Shown: positions 1 through 7,862, counted from the first letter of the stretch. The stretch: 57,318 nt of DNA from CAWUIO01 sp963922455 (GCA_963922455.1 CAWUIO010000031.1:1-57318), one strand, 5' to 3'. Numbers and translations: made by a program. Notes: a model not told the origin generated them from the letters alone.

Positions 1-55
1 TTTTAAGCTTATATCCAATATTAATCAATTTGGGTCATGCATTGCGGAAAACAGG
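1..55. repeat. R4 direct repeat, copy 1
   Basis: This 55-bp AT-rich stretch is repeated without mismatch at 227-281, a spacing of 226 bp. It starts TTTTAAGCTTATATCC and ends TGCGGAAAACAGG. Copy 1 touches the window edge, so the repeat may extend further left. No coding frame is credible across it. The function is unknown; it could be a remnant of a tandem duplication or the edge of a mobile element. Confidence 0.9.
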
Positions 56-118
56 AAGAAGAGGAGAGAGCAGAGAAGAGAGAGAAGAGAAGGAACTGGG
101 AGGCGGGAGGCGAGAGGC
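56..118. other. Purine-rich tract
   Basis: An almost unbroken G/A run follows R4 copy 1 directly. A related purine run (about 308-337) and a pyrimidine run (about 354-399) follow R4 copy 2. Within those, AGAGAATAGAGA at 312-323 is the exact reverse complement of 382-393, so a long hairpin or triplex-type structure is possible. No gene is seen in 1-548. Confidence 0.6.
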
Positions 119-226
119 GGGACTTTTTTCAGCCTTAAGGACATAGCAGTTGCTAGCTGCACGATATCCCGTCCCGGTTCCCATGTCCCGTATCCCGGTT
201 CTTAAATAGCTATCCTGAAATTGCGT

Positions 227-281
227 TTTTAAGCTTATATCCAATATTAATCAATTTGGGTCATGCATTGCGGAAAACAGG
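227..281. repeat. R4 direct repeat, copy 2
   Basis: Exact 55-bp copy of positions 1-55. The intervening 171 bp contain the purine tract and a short tandem motif of the type CCCGTCCCGGTTC / CCCGTATCCCGGTTC (about 167-201). A fragment of the R1 element begins 2 bp after this copy. Confidence 0.9.
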
Positions 282-282
282 C

Positions 283-301
283 GGGCGCCTATCCCTAAGC
301 C
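283..301 (-). repeat. R1 element fragment (5' end only)
   Basis: Read on the minus strand this is GGCTTAGGGATAGGCGCCC. It matches the 5' end of the divergent R1 copy at 35490-35620 with one mismatch. The rest of the element is absent, so this looks like a solo end left by deletion or truncation. Confidence 0.6.
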
Positions 302-403
302 AAGCAAGAAGAGAGAATAGAGAGTAGAGAAAAGAGACCCATTGCTTGATTAACTCTCCCTTGCCCCTCTCTCTTCCCTCTTCTCTATTCTCTGCTCTCA
401 AAA

Positions 404-534
404 GGCTGAGGGATAGAGCGGCCTGTTTGAGCTCGTAAGGGCCCGGCGGGAAGAGGCAGCGAGTAGCGAAAGCCCGACCCCGGCGGCACCCATGCTGACC
501 AAAGCCAGCTAATTTCAGCGCCGGGGGCAGCCCC
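404..534 (+). repeat. R1 element copy A
   Basis: 131-bp GC-rich element. It begins GGCTGAGGGATAGAGCGG and ends GGCAGCCCC, with terminal GGCTG/CAGCC complementary. The distal hairpin arms are CCCCGGCG (478-485) and CGCCGGGG (519-526), closing a 33-nt loop. It carries GCGAAAGC just before the hairpin (a GNRA-type loop if transcribed) and the GGCCC-type central module. It lies 14 bp past the tgt stop codon, antisense to tgt. Confidence 0.9.
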
Positions 535-548
535 AAATCGGGTCCTTA

Positions 549-1679
549 TTAGAGGCGTTGGCTTACCTTGGGCAGCATTTGCTTTTTCCAGGCCAAAAAA
601 TCGCCTGCGGCAATGTGTTTTCGGGCTTCTTGCACCAACCATAGGTAAAAACGGAGGTTGTGTAAACTGCATAATTGAGCCCCTAGCATTTCATTGCTAT
701 GAATAAGATGGCGGATGTAGGCCCGGGAAAAATGGGTATTTACATAGCCCCCCAAGGCGGCATCAATGGGTTCTTCGGCCTGTTCCCATTTTTTATTTTT
801 GATATTGATGATCCCTTCCTGGGTAAAAAGCAGTCCGTGTCGGGCATTGCGGGTGGGCATCACGCAGTCAAACATATCCACCCCTAAGGCGATGCATTCC
901 AAAATATTGGCCGGGGTGCCTACGCCCATTAAGTAGCGGGGTTTTTCTTGAGGTAGAAACTGGCAAGTCCACTCGGTCATTTCATACATCAGTTCGGCCG
1001 GTTCTCCTACCGACAAACCCCCGATGGCGCACCCGGGAAGGTCCTTGGAGGCAATCGTCTCGGCCGATTCTTGGCGTAGGTCCTTAAAAGTGCTCCCTTG
1101 GACGATAGGAAATAAAAATTGTCGGTGGCCATAGTGGCCTTTTCCGGTCTTTAAATGCGTAATGCAGCGGTCCAGCCAGCGGTGGGTAAGGCCCAAGGAT
1201 GTTTTGGCGTAGCTGTATTCGCTCGGGTAAGGAGGGCACTCATCAAACGCCATGATGATATCGGCCCCAATGATTCTTTGAATATCCATGACCGATTCTG
1301 GGCTGAACAGGTGACGGGAACCGTCTATGTGGGATTGAAAAATGACACCCTCTTCCTTAATCTTACGATTATTACTCAAAGAGTAGACCTGATATCCCCC
1401 GCTATCGGTGAGGATTGGGCGGTCCCAGGCCATAAAGGGGTGTAATCCTTTCATAACTTGCATGGTATCCAAGCCAGGCCGCAAATAAAGGTGGTAGGTA
1501 TTTCCGAGGATAATTTCCGCTTGAATATCGTGTTTGAGCTCCCGGGGTTGCACGCCCTTGACGGTGCCAACCGTGCCCACGGGCATAAAAATAGGGGTCT
1601 GAATACTTCCGTGGTCTGTTTCGAGAAGCCCGCATCGGGCTTGGGAATGGGGATCCCGGGCAAGGATGTCAAATTTCAT
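549..1679 (-). CDS. tgt: Queuine tRNA-ribosyltransferase
   Basis: Cytoplasmic enzyme that exchanges guanine for queuine or preQ1 at position 34 of GUN-anticodon tRNAs. The 376-aa length is normal. Visible motifs are TDSGGYQV (substrate pocket), FDECPPYPS, the GGLSVGE segment and FDCVMPTRNARHG, which carries the nucleophilic Asp. Oddly, the usual zinc motif CxCxxC before FSRAYIRHL reads LGGYVN here, so all three Cys ligands are missing, while the fourth ligand region (SLHNLRF) keeps its His. I recall other Bacteroidota TGTs with the same loss, so this may be a phylum trait. It is divergent from the secreted protein at 1791. The ATG start fits the MKFDILARD N-terminus of the family. Confidence 0.97.
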   Translation of the reverse strand: MKFDILARDPHSQARCGLLETDHGSIQTPIFMPVGTVGTVKGVQPRELKHDIQAEIILGNTYHLYLRPGLDTMQVMKGLHPFMAWDRPILTDSGGYQVYSLSNNRKIKEEGVIFQSHIDGSRHLFSPESVMDIQRIIGADIIMAFDECPPYPSEYSYAKTSLGLTHRWLDRCITHLKTGKGHYGHRQFLFPIVQGSTFKDLRQESAETIASKDLPGCAIGGLSVGEPAELMYEMTEWTCQFLPQEKPRYLMGVGTPANILECIALGVDMFDCVMPTRNARHGLLFTQEGIINIKNKKWEQAEEPIDAALGGYVNTHFSRAYIRHLIHSNEMLGAQLCSLHNLRFYLWLVQEARKHIAAGDFLAWKKQMLPKVSQRL

Positions 1680-1744
1680 AAATGCTTTTTATTACTAATT
1701 TCCCAAAGGGATTATCATTTGCAACTTTAAAAACCTTGAAATAA

Positions 1745-1760
1745 TTCGTATATTTACGAA
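1745..1760. promoter_or_regulatory. Possible operator palindrome
   Basis: TTCGTA-TATT-TACGAA, a perfect 6-bp inverted repeat with a 4-nt centre, lies in the 111-bp divergent region between tgt and the secreted protein. It overlaps TATATTTA, a near match to the phylum's -7 box for the rightward gene, so a bound protein could block that promoter. Only one such site is seen. Confidence 0.35.
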
Positions 1761-1790
1761 AGAATTACAAGGTACTAACAACCTGTATTC

Positions 1791-2639
1791 ATGAAAATTA
1801 CTAGCATAGCATTCTCAAACCTACTTTTATTGATGACACCTTGGGCACTATTAGCCCAGATTACCCTCAAGGGCAAGGTGCATAATGGAGATTTTGACCA
1901 GGTCTCCCAAGTGAAGGTACGCATCAATGACACATATGAAGCCATGAGTGATGCTCAAGGCTCCTTCCAAATTAACATCCCAGAAAAAGTATTTAAACCC
2001 TTTCGGGTAAGTATAGAGAAAAAAGAACATCTTCTGAAAGGCTGGCGTTACCAAAATGGCAACTTGGTAGTCATGCTCCACGAAACATATACTTTAACCG
2101 GGCGGGTGCTGGAAGTAGGCAAAGACCCCGTGGAAGATATGCAGATCTTATTGGTAGGGCTTCAAGGAATGAAGCCCTTGCATACCGATCAAAATGGGGA
2201 GTTTTCCTTGGTGTTGCCCAAAAACTTTGATATTGAGGAAAAAAGCTTCTTGATTGCCTTTGATTCTGACAAGAGAAAAAATAAAATTAATTATAAAGTT
2301 AAAAAACAGGGGGATACGTTAATCAACTTCTTGGTCGAGTTTGTGCCCCGTGAAGTACAGAAAGTACGTATTAGGGACGGAGAAAACCGCCCGGTACCCC
2401 AACTAAGTCTCAAAATTGATTCCCGTCGGTTTGTAAGTGACACCAAAGGAGAACTCGCCCTTCCTAAATCAGTTTCTGACCGTAGTGTGTTTTGGGCCGA
2501 CTTGCATAATATTACCCACTTCTATTATGATTCGGATAAATTGTCTTTGACAATTTTTGTGAATGCCTTGGGGGAGGGAGAGGTGAGCAAACCTCGGGAA
2601 ATCCATTACTTGGATGACCGTTTCATTCGTAATCAATAA
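1791..2639 (+). CDS. Secreted protein with three CarboxypepD_reg-like modules (stand-alone sensor-type domain)
   Basis: 282 aa with a cleavable signal peptide (to about residue 22, ending ALLAQ) and then only beta-sandwich-like modules, so it is probably periplasmic. Three modules can be read: LKGKVHNGD... ending AQGSFQINIP, LTGRVLEVG... ending QNGEFSLVLP, and VRIRDGENRPVPQ... ending TKGELALP. The same three-module layout and several phrases (NGxFxLxxP, GRVL, REVxKVRI-like) form the periplasmic half of the SpoIIE phosphatase at 45993 and, more distantly, that at 41257. Unlike those, it has no TM helix, coiled coil or PP2C domain. It could be a decoy, a ligand-binding partner or an orphaned sensor. 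No enzymatic motif is seen. Confidence 0.8.
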   Translation: MKITSIAFSNLLLLMTPWALLAQITLKGKVHNGDFDQVSQVKVRINDTYEAMSDAQGSFQINIPEKVFKPFRVSIEKKEHLLKGWRYQNGNLVVMLHETYTLTGRVLEVGKDPVEDMQILLVGLQGMKPLHTDQNGEFSLVLPKNFDIEEKSFLIAFDSDKRKNKINYKVKKQGDTLINFLVEFVPREVQKVRIRDGENRPVPQLSLKIDSRRFVSDTKGELALPKSVSDRSVFWADLHNITHFYYDSDKLSLTIFVNALGEGEVSKPREIHYLDDRFIRNQ

Positions 2640-2647
2640 TACTTCCT

Positions 2648-3361
2648 TTATTTTCTAGTACATAGTTCCGAGATCCGAACTTTGGCAATTTCTACTACTT
2701 TCTGGGTAAGTTGATCAATGCCTACCTTGGTAGAATCCATGGGTATGGCATCATCAGCCTGTCTCAGGGGGCTTTCGGCCCTCTGGGTATCTTTAAGGTC
2801 TCTTTCTTTTAGGTTGGCGACTATAAACTCAAGGGAGAGGTCTTCCCCTCTCTGGCTTAGTTCTACCTGTCTCCGGCGGGCCCGAATATCCATATCGGCG
2901 GTCATGAAGATTTTTAGCTCTGCTTCGGGAAAAACCCGGGTACCAATATCTCGGCCGTCCATGACTATGCCCTTTTCCATGCCCATACGTCTTTGTTGGT
3001 CGGCCAATTCTTGGCGAACTTGGGGAATTTTGCTGACATCACTGACGTACTGGGAAATGCGCATAGTCCGTATATCTGCTTCTACATTGGCATTATTGAG
3101 AAAAGTATCGCAACGGGCTTTTTCGTGATTTGGCTCAAAGTGGATATGGATTTTTTGAAGAGCCCGTTTGACGGCCTCCGGGTCGGTCAGTTCTATGTTA
3201 TTTTCCAAGAAGTATAAAGTTACGGCTCGGTACATAGCACCCGAGTCGATGTAGGTATAACCCAGGGCGTGGGCTACAATTTTGGCGGTGGTGCTTTTAC
3301 CGGTACCGGCAAAGCCATCAATTGCAATGATGATTTTCGTATCACAGGGACTAACACTCAT
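2648..3361 (-). CDS. cmk: Cytidylate kinase
   Basis: Phosphorylates CMP and dCMP to the diphosphates with ATP in the cytoplasm. The 237-aa protein has a P-loop GFAGTGKST near residue 17 (usual form GPAGSGKS), the YIDSGAMYRA segment, and MDGRDIGTRVFPEAELK followed by the lid RARRRQ. It converges on the secreted protein ending at 2639, with 8 bp between stops and no terminator visible. The N-terminal extension MSVSPCDTK is short and gives no reason to move the start. Confidence 0.96.
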   Translation of the reverse strand: MSVSPCDTKIIIAIDGFAGTGKSTTAKIVAHALGYTYIDSGAMYRAVTLYFLENNIELTDPEAVKRALQKIHIHFEPNHEKARCDTFLNNANVEADIRTMRISQYVSDVSKIPQVRQELADQQRRMGMEKGIVMDGRDIGTRVFPEAELKIFMTADMDIRARRRQVELSQRGEDLSLEFIVANLKERDLKDTQRAESPLRQADDAIPMDSTKVGIDQLTQKVVEIAKVRISELCTRK

Positions 3362-3458
3362 GAAGTTTGGAGGTAAAATTCAATCTAGTTTCAAAGATAT
3401 AGAATTTTACCGGAGCTACAATTTCTCTTGAAAATTTACCTGAGTAGGAAAAAGCCTT

Positions 3459-3611
3459 TTAGCAATCTTTCAAGGGGCAGGGGATTTTTCCATTTTTGGG
3501 AAGTTTCTTGTTTACCTTTCTCTTACTGGGATAAGAGCTTTTGCATGCTACTGAGGTGCCCAAGATAATAAATAGGGATAATACAGTAAATACTCTTTTG
3601 AGGGTATTCAT
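3459..3611 (-). CDS. Small lipoprotein (50 aa)
   Basis: Short gene with an ATG start and a clear lipoprotein signal peptide: MNTLKRVF, a hydrophobic core, then the lipobox-like TSVAC at residues 19-23. The mature part is about 28 residues, very basic (SKRKVNKK) and ends IPCPLKDC, so it has two extra Cys near the C-terminus. It lies between cmk and a second tiny lipoprotein, all on the minus strand. Bacteroidota encode many such tiny lipoproteins of unknown role; I cannot assign a function. Confidence 0.6.
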   Translation of the reverse strand: MNTLKRVFTVLSLFIILGTSVACKSSYPSKRKVNKKLPKNGKIPCPLKDC

Positions 3612-3645
3612 AAGGACAATTAAGATTAAGAAAAAGTCTCAGGGT

Positions 3646-3668
3646 CTAAAAAAACGCCCTGTCAGGGC
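3646..3668 (-). terminator. Intrinsic terminator after the 44-aa lipoprotein gene
   Basis: On the minus strand GCCCT-gac-AGGGC is followed by seven T residues. It starts 3 bp after the TAA of the 3671-3805 gene and separates it from the next small lipoprotein, so the two are probably transcribed separately. Confidence 0.65.
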
Positions 3669-3670
3669 AT

Positions 3671-3805
3671 TTATCGTCGCTTTGGAGGTTTGCTATAATC
3701 TTTTGGGCCGTGCTTTTTAGGCATCCAAATTTGATTTGCGTCATTATAGGTACGGCAAGAAACGAGTAAGGATACAACAAAGAGGATGAGAACGAATTTT
3801 TTCAT
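3671..3805 (-). CDS. Small lipoprotein (44 aa)
   Basis: ATG start, positively charged MKK, hydrophobic FVLILFVVSLLV, then SC at residues 16-17 as a lipidation site. The mature tail is about 28 residues and basic, ending KPPKRR. It lies 77 bp downstream of the tRNase Z stop on the same strand and has its own terminator immediately after the stop, which supports it as a real gene. The function is unknown. It differs in sequence from its 50-aa neighbour, so the two do not look like a recent duplication. Confidence 0.65.
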   Translation of the reverse strand: MKKFVLILFVVSLLVSCRTYNDANQIWMPKKHGPKDYSKPPKRR

Positions 3806-3882
3806 GCTTGCTTTAACATTTTATTTATTTTCTAACGCCATAATAACAAAAAACTGTCCACTTTCTGCGTTTTTTTTATATT

Positions 3883-4788
3883 TCAGAGGCTAAAGTTACC
3901 TCCTTCTTTGCCCAGGTAAGAGTTTTGAAAGGCGAAGCGAGACTCAGTGAGAAAGGGTTGTAGATCCCGGTAGCGAGAAGAGAAGTGGCCAATAATTAGT
4001 TTTTTTACTTGAGCCTGAGCCGCCAAATGTCCGGCTTGCCAGGCAGTACTGTGAAAGGTGGCCCGGGCTTTGTCAATATCGGCGTGTAAAAAAGTGGCCT
4101 CGTGGTACATCATGTCTACTTTTTCAATTTGTGACAAGATGCTTTCCTGGTACAAGGTATCCGAACAATGGGCAAAGCTATACCGGGCAGGTTGGTAGGA
4201 ATATTCGGCGCTTTTGTATAAGCATTTTCTTTCTTCATCCCAAACATCTTCTCCCTCTTTGAGGCGGGTAATGACACTCCACGGGATATTTTCGGGCAGA
4301 CGTTCAATATATACTTTTCGTTTTTTGGGTTTTTCCCGGAAAAGATAGCCCGTACATTGGATCCGATGGTTCATTTGTAAGGTTTCCACCACCATTTGTT
4401 CATCTTCATAGAAAATCTCGGCTGGGGCATCAGGTACCGGGAAAAAATCTAGGGGATAGCTTAATTGGGTATTACTAACTTTCAAGCCCAATCTAATAAT
4501 TTCTCCCAAATCCCTTGGCCCATAAATGCATAAGGGCTGGTTGCGCTTTTGCAAGTGCATGGTAGAGAGCAAACCTACCAGGCCCAGATAATGGTCTCCG
4601 TGCAGGTGGGTAATCAAGATATGTTTGATCTTATTAATCTTTACTTTATGTTTTTGCATCTGCATTTGGGTCCCCTCGCCACAATCGATCAAAAAACGGG
4701 TGTGGGGTAGGTTGAGCACCTGGGCCGTGGGGTGGCGAGAAAAAGCCGGAGTTGCAGCGCTGATTCCTAGGATCGTAAGACTAAACAT
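3883..4788 (-). CDS. rnz: Ribonuclease Z (tRNA 3' endonuclease)
   Basis: Metallo-beta-lactamase-fold nuclease that trims the 3' trailer of tRNA precursors. The 301 aa match the short ELAC1-type enzymes. Metal-binding motifs can be read: HLHGDHYLG near residue 61, then HCSDT, MYHEATF (exosite-proximal Asp/His strand) and GHFSSRY near the C-terminus. The N-terminus FSLTILGISAATPA is typical of the family. The gene lies between the STAS gene and the tiny lipoproteins on the same strand and may be co-transcribed with the STAS gene (67 bp upstream). Confidence 0.95.
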   Translation of the reverse strand: MFSLTILGISAATPAFSRHPTAQVLNLPHTRFLIDCGEGTQMQMQKHKVKINKIKHILITHLHGDHYLGLVGLLSTMHLQKRNQPLCIYGPRDLGEIIRLGLKVSNTQLSYPLDFFPVPDAPAEIFYEDEQMVVETLQMNHRIQCTGYLFREKPKKRKVYIERLPENIPWSVITRLKEGEDVWDEERKCLYKSAEYSYQPARYSFAHCSDTLYQESILSQIEKVDMMYHEATFLHADIDKARATFHSTAWQAGHLAAQAQVKKLIIGHFSSRYRDLQPFLTESRFAFQNSYLGKEGGNFSL

Positions 4789-4855
4789 AAAAATTTTAGC
4801 GGGAGAAGAAATACTTCTGCTGAAAAAAGCTGGTAAAAAGGAAAATCCGAGTCAA

Positions 4856-5239
4856 TTATGACCCGGAAACCTCATTTTTTAGATCGCTGTCTAAGTTGTT
4901 TAAAAAAACCAAATCAATTCCTTCTTCTACGGTAGGAGTGATGTTAAGCACTTTTTCCAGCTGGGAAATCTTGATCAATTTCATTACGTGCTCAGAAACC
5001 GAGCTTAATACCAAGGCCCCAGTTTGCTCATTACACAGCCGGTTACCAATCAGAATGGCACTCAAGCCTGAGGAGTCTACATATTTTACATTCGAGAGGT
5101 CTAAAACAATATTTTTGGTTCCTTCCGAATTTAAAGTAACAAAAGTAGATTTTAATTCAGGAGATACCGTAGCATCCAATTTAGTCTCATCCAGGGTAAG
5201 CAACGTGTACTTTTCTTGTTTGTCAACAGTATATGTCAT
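4856..5239 (-). CDS. STAS-domain anti-sigma factor antagonist
   Basis: 127-aa single-domain protein of the SpoIIAA/RsbV type. It contains the family's phosphorylation loop DLSNVKYVDSSGLSAIL at about residues 46-62, with Ser following VD as the expected target. In partner switching, the unphosphorylated form binds an anti-sigma kinase, and a SpoIIE-type PP2C phosphatase removes the phosphate. Four such phosphatases are encoded in this window (21790, 41257, 43746, 45993), so it is a plausible substrate for one of them, but that pairing is inference. No RsbW-like kinase is adjacent. Confidence 0.9.
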   Translation of the reverse strand: MTYTVDKQEKYTLLTLDETKLDATVSPELKSTFVTLNSEGTKNIVLDLSNVKYVDSSGLSAILIGNRLCNEQTGALVLSSVSEHVMKLIKISQLEKVLNITPTVEEGIDLVFLNNLDSDLKNEVSGS

Positions 5240-5304
5240 GGTCTATCAATTTAACTATTTTAAGTCTTGTATCTATTTATAAATATCCCAGATCTAAGAG
5301 GCGC

Positions 5305-6246
5305 TTAGTTTTCTAAGGCGTTTATGATCCGGTTTTCCATTACTTGTAAGCGATCTTGTATAGGCTCCAAAAGGAAGGATTTACCACTGAGTTGTTCGTA
5401 AACACTTTGGTATTCTTCACTGATTGCGTTGATGAAAGATTCATCCATAGGAGGGATAGCTTCACCCGCTTGGCCTTGAAAGCCGTTTTGAATAAGCCAT
5501 TGACGTAACATCTCTTTGGAGCGATGGGTTTGCCTCTCTCCCCGTGCTTGCTTTTCATCAAATCCTTGAGCATCAAAATAACGAGAGGAGTCCGGAGTAT
5601 GGATTTCATCAATTAGGTAAATTTTCCCATCGCGTATTCCAAACTCATACTTGGTATCTACTAAGAGCATGCCTTTTGATTCGGCAAGTTTTCTACCTTC
5701 ATTAAATAAAAAGCTAGAATACTCTATTAATTGATCGAGTTGTTCTTTACTAGCCAATCCGGCAGCTAATATCTCAGGAAAACTTATCTCTTCATCGTGT
5801 TGGCCTTGTTCGGCTTTGGTGCTGGGGGTAATAATGGCCTCGGGAAGTCGGTCATTTTCTGCTAAGCCTTCGGGCAAGGTGTAGCCGTTAAAAACACGTT
5901 TGCCTGCTCGGTAAGCCCGCCAGGCACTGCCCGCGATATGCCCCCGCATAACCATTTCGATTTTAAAGGGCTCGCATTTCCAGCCGATGGTAACATTGGG
6001 GTCCGGTACCTGGTATACCCAATTAGGCACTTGATTGTGGGTCAAGTCCATAAAAAATGCGGAGGTTTGGTTGAGTACTTGGCCTTTGCCGGGGATGGCT
6101 TGTGGGAGGATCGTATCAAAAGCCGATACACGGTCACTGGCAACCATTATGATATATTCTGGGAGTTCATACACATCCCTGACTTTACCACGGTAGAATC
6201 GCTGGAGGGCTTTCAATTGAAAATGGGTCTCAAAAATGGCACTCAC
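5305..6246 (-). CDS. purC: Phosphoribosylaminoimidazole-succinocarboxamide synthase
   Basis: SAICAR synthase, the eighth step of de novo purine synthesis, which joins CAIR and aspartate using ATP. The 313-aa length matches the longer form found in Bacteroidota and yeast rather than the roughly 240-aa form. Visible motifs are YRGKVRDVYEL at the N-terminus, VASDRVSAFD, MVMRGHIAGSAWRAY and DTKYEFGIRDGKIYLIDE with HTPDSSRY. It has its own promoter 60 bp upstream and a 65-bp gap to the STAS gene, so read-through is possible. Confidence 0.97.
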   Translation of the reverse strand: MSAIFETHFQLKALQRFYRGKVRDVYELPEYIIMVASDRVSAFDTILPQAIPGKGQVLNQTSAFFMDLTHNQVPNWVYQVPDPNVTIGWKCEPFKIEMVMRGHIAGSAWRAYRAGKRVFNGYTLPEGLAENDRLPEAIITPSTKAEQGQHDEEISFPEILAAGLASKEQLDQLIEYSSFLFNEGRKLAESKGMLLVDTKYEFGIRDGKIYLIDEIHTPDSSRYFDAQGFDEKQARGERQTHRSKEMLRQWLIQNGFQGQAGEAIPPMDESFINAISEEYQSVYEQLSGKSFLLEPIQDRLQVMENRIINALEN

Positions 6247-6306
6247 GGGGACTGCTTTTGATTAAAAATACTTGAAGCAGACTCAACTAGAGGCTGCTTC
6301 AATGTA

Positions 6307-6339
6307 CAAATATAGTGAATAATTCGGGCTTTTTACAAG
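6307..6339 (-). promoter_or_regulatory. purC promoter (Bacteroidota type)
   Basis: On the minus strand CTTG (6336-6339) is followed after 21 nt by TATATTTG (6307-6314), an exact TAnnTTTG -7 box. The -7 box is 60 bp upstream of the purC ATG. The spacing and boxes fit the known Bacteroidota primary sigma factor pattern. Confidence 0.6.
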
Positions 6340-6357
6340 TAGCCCCCCGTATACGCT

Positions 6358-7707
6358 TTATTGCTGGTCCCGGCTGTCTTTGATCACCTTATCGGCTTCG
6401 TACTCTAAGTGATAAAGTTCTTGGCCTTTTTCGTCAAAATAACGCCAGGTGCCGTATTTTTTGCCGTGTCGGTAAATGCCTAAGGTGGCAATCTTGGTAT
6501 TGGGGTGATATTGACGGTAGGTACCCGCTTTAATGTTGGCCCGGAAAGGTATTTGCTCTTTGAGTTTTCCTCTTTGGTCATAATAGCGAACAGAACCCGT
6601 TTTTTTTCCATTCTGGTAGTCCTCTTCTACTTTCCGGGTGCCTTCCTCATCGAATTTTTTTCGAGTACCTTGTAGCTTACCGCCCTGATATACCTCACTC
6701 AGGCGAATTTTACCAGTTGGGTGATAAAATTTCCATTCTCCTTCCGGACGGCTGGCCTTCAGGAGTTGCTCGCTCTTTTTGTTGCCGTCTTCATAAAATT
6801 CTTTGATAATCTGATCCCGTTCTTGATTGCTGTAGTCAACCGATTTTTTTACTTGACCATTGGGATAGTAAAACTTCTCGGTATTTATGCGCATTCCCAA
6901 TTGGTAAAAAGTCTCTTGGCGAGGTTTTCCATTCTCATAATAAGCAAACAGGTACTGGTCAAGGATTCCCTGGTTATACATGGCTTTTTTGAGCAAGGTA
7001 GCATCGGTTGCAAACTCTTGGTAGAGGCCGTGTCTTTTTCCTTGCTGCATATGGGTTGAGACCATGACGGGGCTACCCTCAAAGTCATAATACTTTTTCA
7101 TGGTGCCGTGCGGGAGGCCCGCCTGATTTTCTTCTTCCGACTCTATTCTGGAGTTTGGGTAATACCGGCTCAAGGTACCGTGAAGCTTGCCCCCTTGATA
7201 TTCTCCTTTTTCCCGGAGGACCCCAGTTTTGTAGTAGAGCTTGACGGTTCCGTGCAATTGTCCTTTTTGAAATTCACTGATTTGGGAGGGCTTACCATCG
7301 GCAAAGTAGGTTACCAGACTGTCTATCAGGGTGTCTGATTGATAGGTTCCTTGTTGAATAAGTTGGCCTAGAGTATCATAGGTAAAAAAGGGCCCTTCTT
7401 TTTTATTGTCCTGGTAAGCCAATTGGGCTTTACGCACCCCATTGGGAAAAAAAGCTTCGTAAACGCTATCCCGTTTTCCCTCATGGTAATAACCAGAAAG
7501 CGCCACTTGACCATTGGTGTAGTAGCTTTTATACCAGCCATTTTTGATGGCCTGGCCTTGGTTTTGAACGATTACGTACTCTTCTTTTATTTGATCGGGA
7601 AGGGTGTCGTAATACACTTTTTGAACTTGGGTGTTCTGCGAATAGACGGGGCTTTGCTCGACGAGTAGAAAGCAGCAAAGCAAAAAAGTAAAAATCACCT
7701 GTTTCAT
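6358..7707 (-). CDS. Secreted MORN-variant repeat protein (YwqK-like)
   Basis: 449 aa. A signal peptide (to about residue 23, ending SPVYSQ) is followed almost entirely by about 15 short repeats of the type YYxNGxxxxxxxYxxGKxxGxxxxYY. This is the degenerate MORN-like repeat that annotation pipelines often call YwqK-family. Such repeats form a flat beta-hairpin solenoid; no catalytic residues are seen. It is probably periplasmic or surface exposed. It stands alone between purC and the thiolase, with a hairpin terminator upstream that isolates it from the thiolase. The true role is unknown, and the antitoxin label sometimes attached to this family should not be inferred. Confidence 0.85.
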   Translation of the reverse strand: MKQVIFTFLLCCFLLVEQSPVYSQNTQVQKVYYDTLPDQIKEEYVIVQNQGQAIKNGWYKSYYTNGQVALSGYYHEGKRDSVYEAFFPNGVRKAQLAYQDNKKEGPFFTYDTLGQLIQQGTYQSDTLIDSLVTYFADGKPSQISEFQKGQLHGTVKLYYKTGVLREKGEYQGGKLHGTLSRYYPNSRIESEEENQAGLPHGTMKKYYDFEGSPVMVSTHMQQGKRHGLYQEFATDATLLKKAMYNQGILDQYLFAYYENGKPRQETFYQLGMRINTEKFYYPNGQVKKSVDYSNQERDQIIKEFYEDGNKKSEQLLKASRPEGEWKFYHPTGKIRLSEVYQGGKLQGTRKKFDEEGTRKVEEDYQNGKKTGSVRYYDQRGKLKEQIPFRANIKAGTYRQYHPNTKIATLGIYRHGKKYGTWRYFDEKGQELYHLEYEADKVIKDSRDQQ

Positions 7708-7792
7708 AGCTTTATTAATTGGGTATCCTGTTTATCCTTTTTTAAACGTGTTATACCTGAGAAAATTCCCTGGCAATGCTTGTTTAGTATGA

Positions 7793-7828
7793 GAAAAGCC
7801 TTTTTTTGCTTGCAAAAAAAGGCTTTTC
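7793..7828 (-). terminator. Intrinsic terminator of the thiolase gene
   Basis: GAAAAGCCTTTTTTTGC and its reverse complement flank a TT loop, giving a long symmetrical hairpin 35 bp past the thiolase stop. A and T runs sit inside the stem, so it could act on both strands. It separates the thiolase from the downstream MORN-like gene. Confidence 0.75.
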
Positions 7829-7862
7829 GTGTGTGAAAAAGAAAAGAGCTTAGGGTAAAGGC

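Noticed and set aside
6358..7707. Calling the MORN-like protein an antitoxin of a toxin-antitoxin pair.
   Set aside because: It has a signal peptide and no partner toxin; the antitoxin name in databases is an unproved label for the repeat family.
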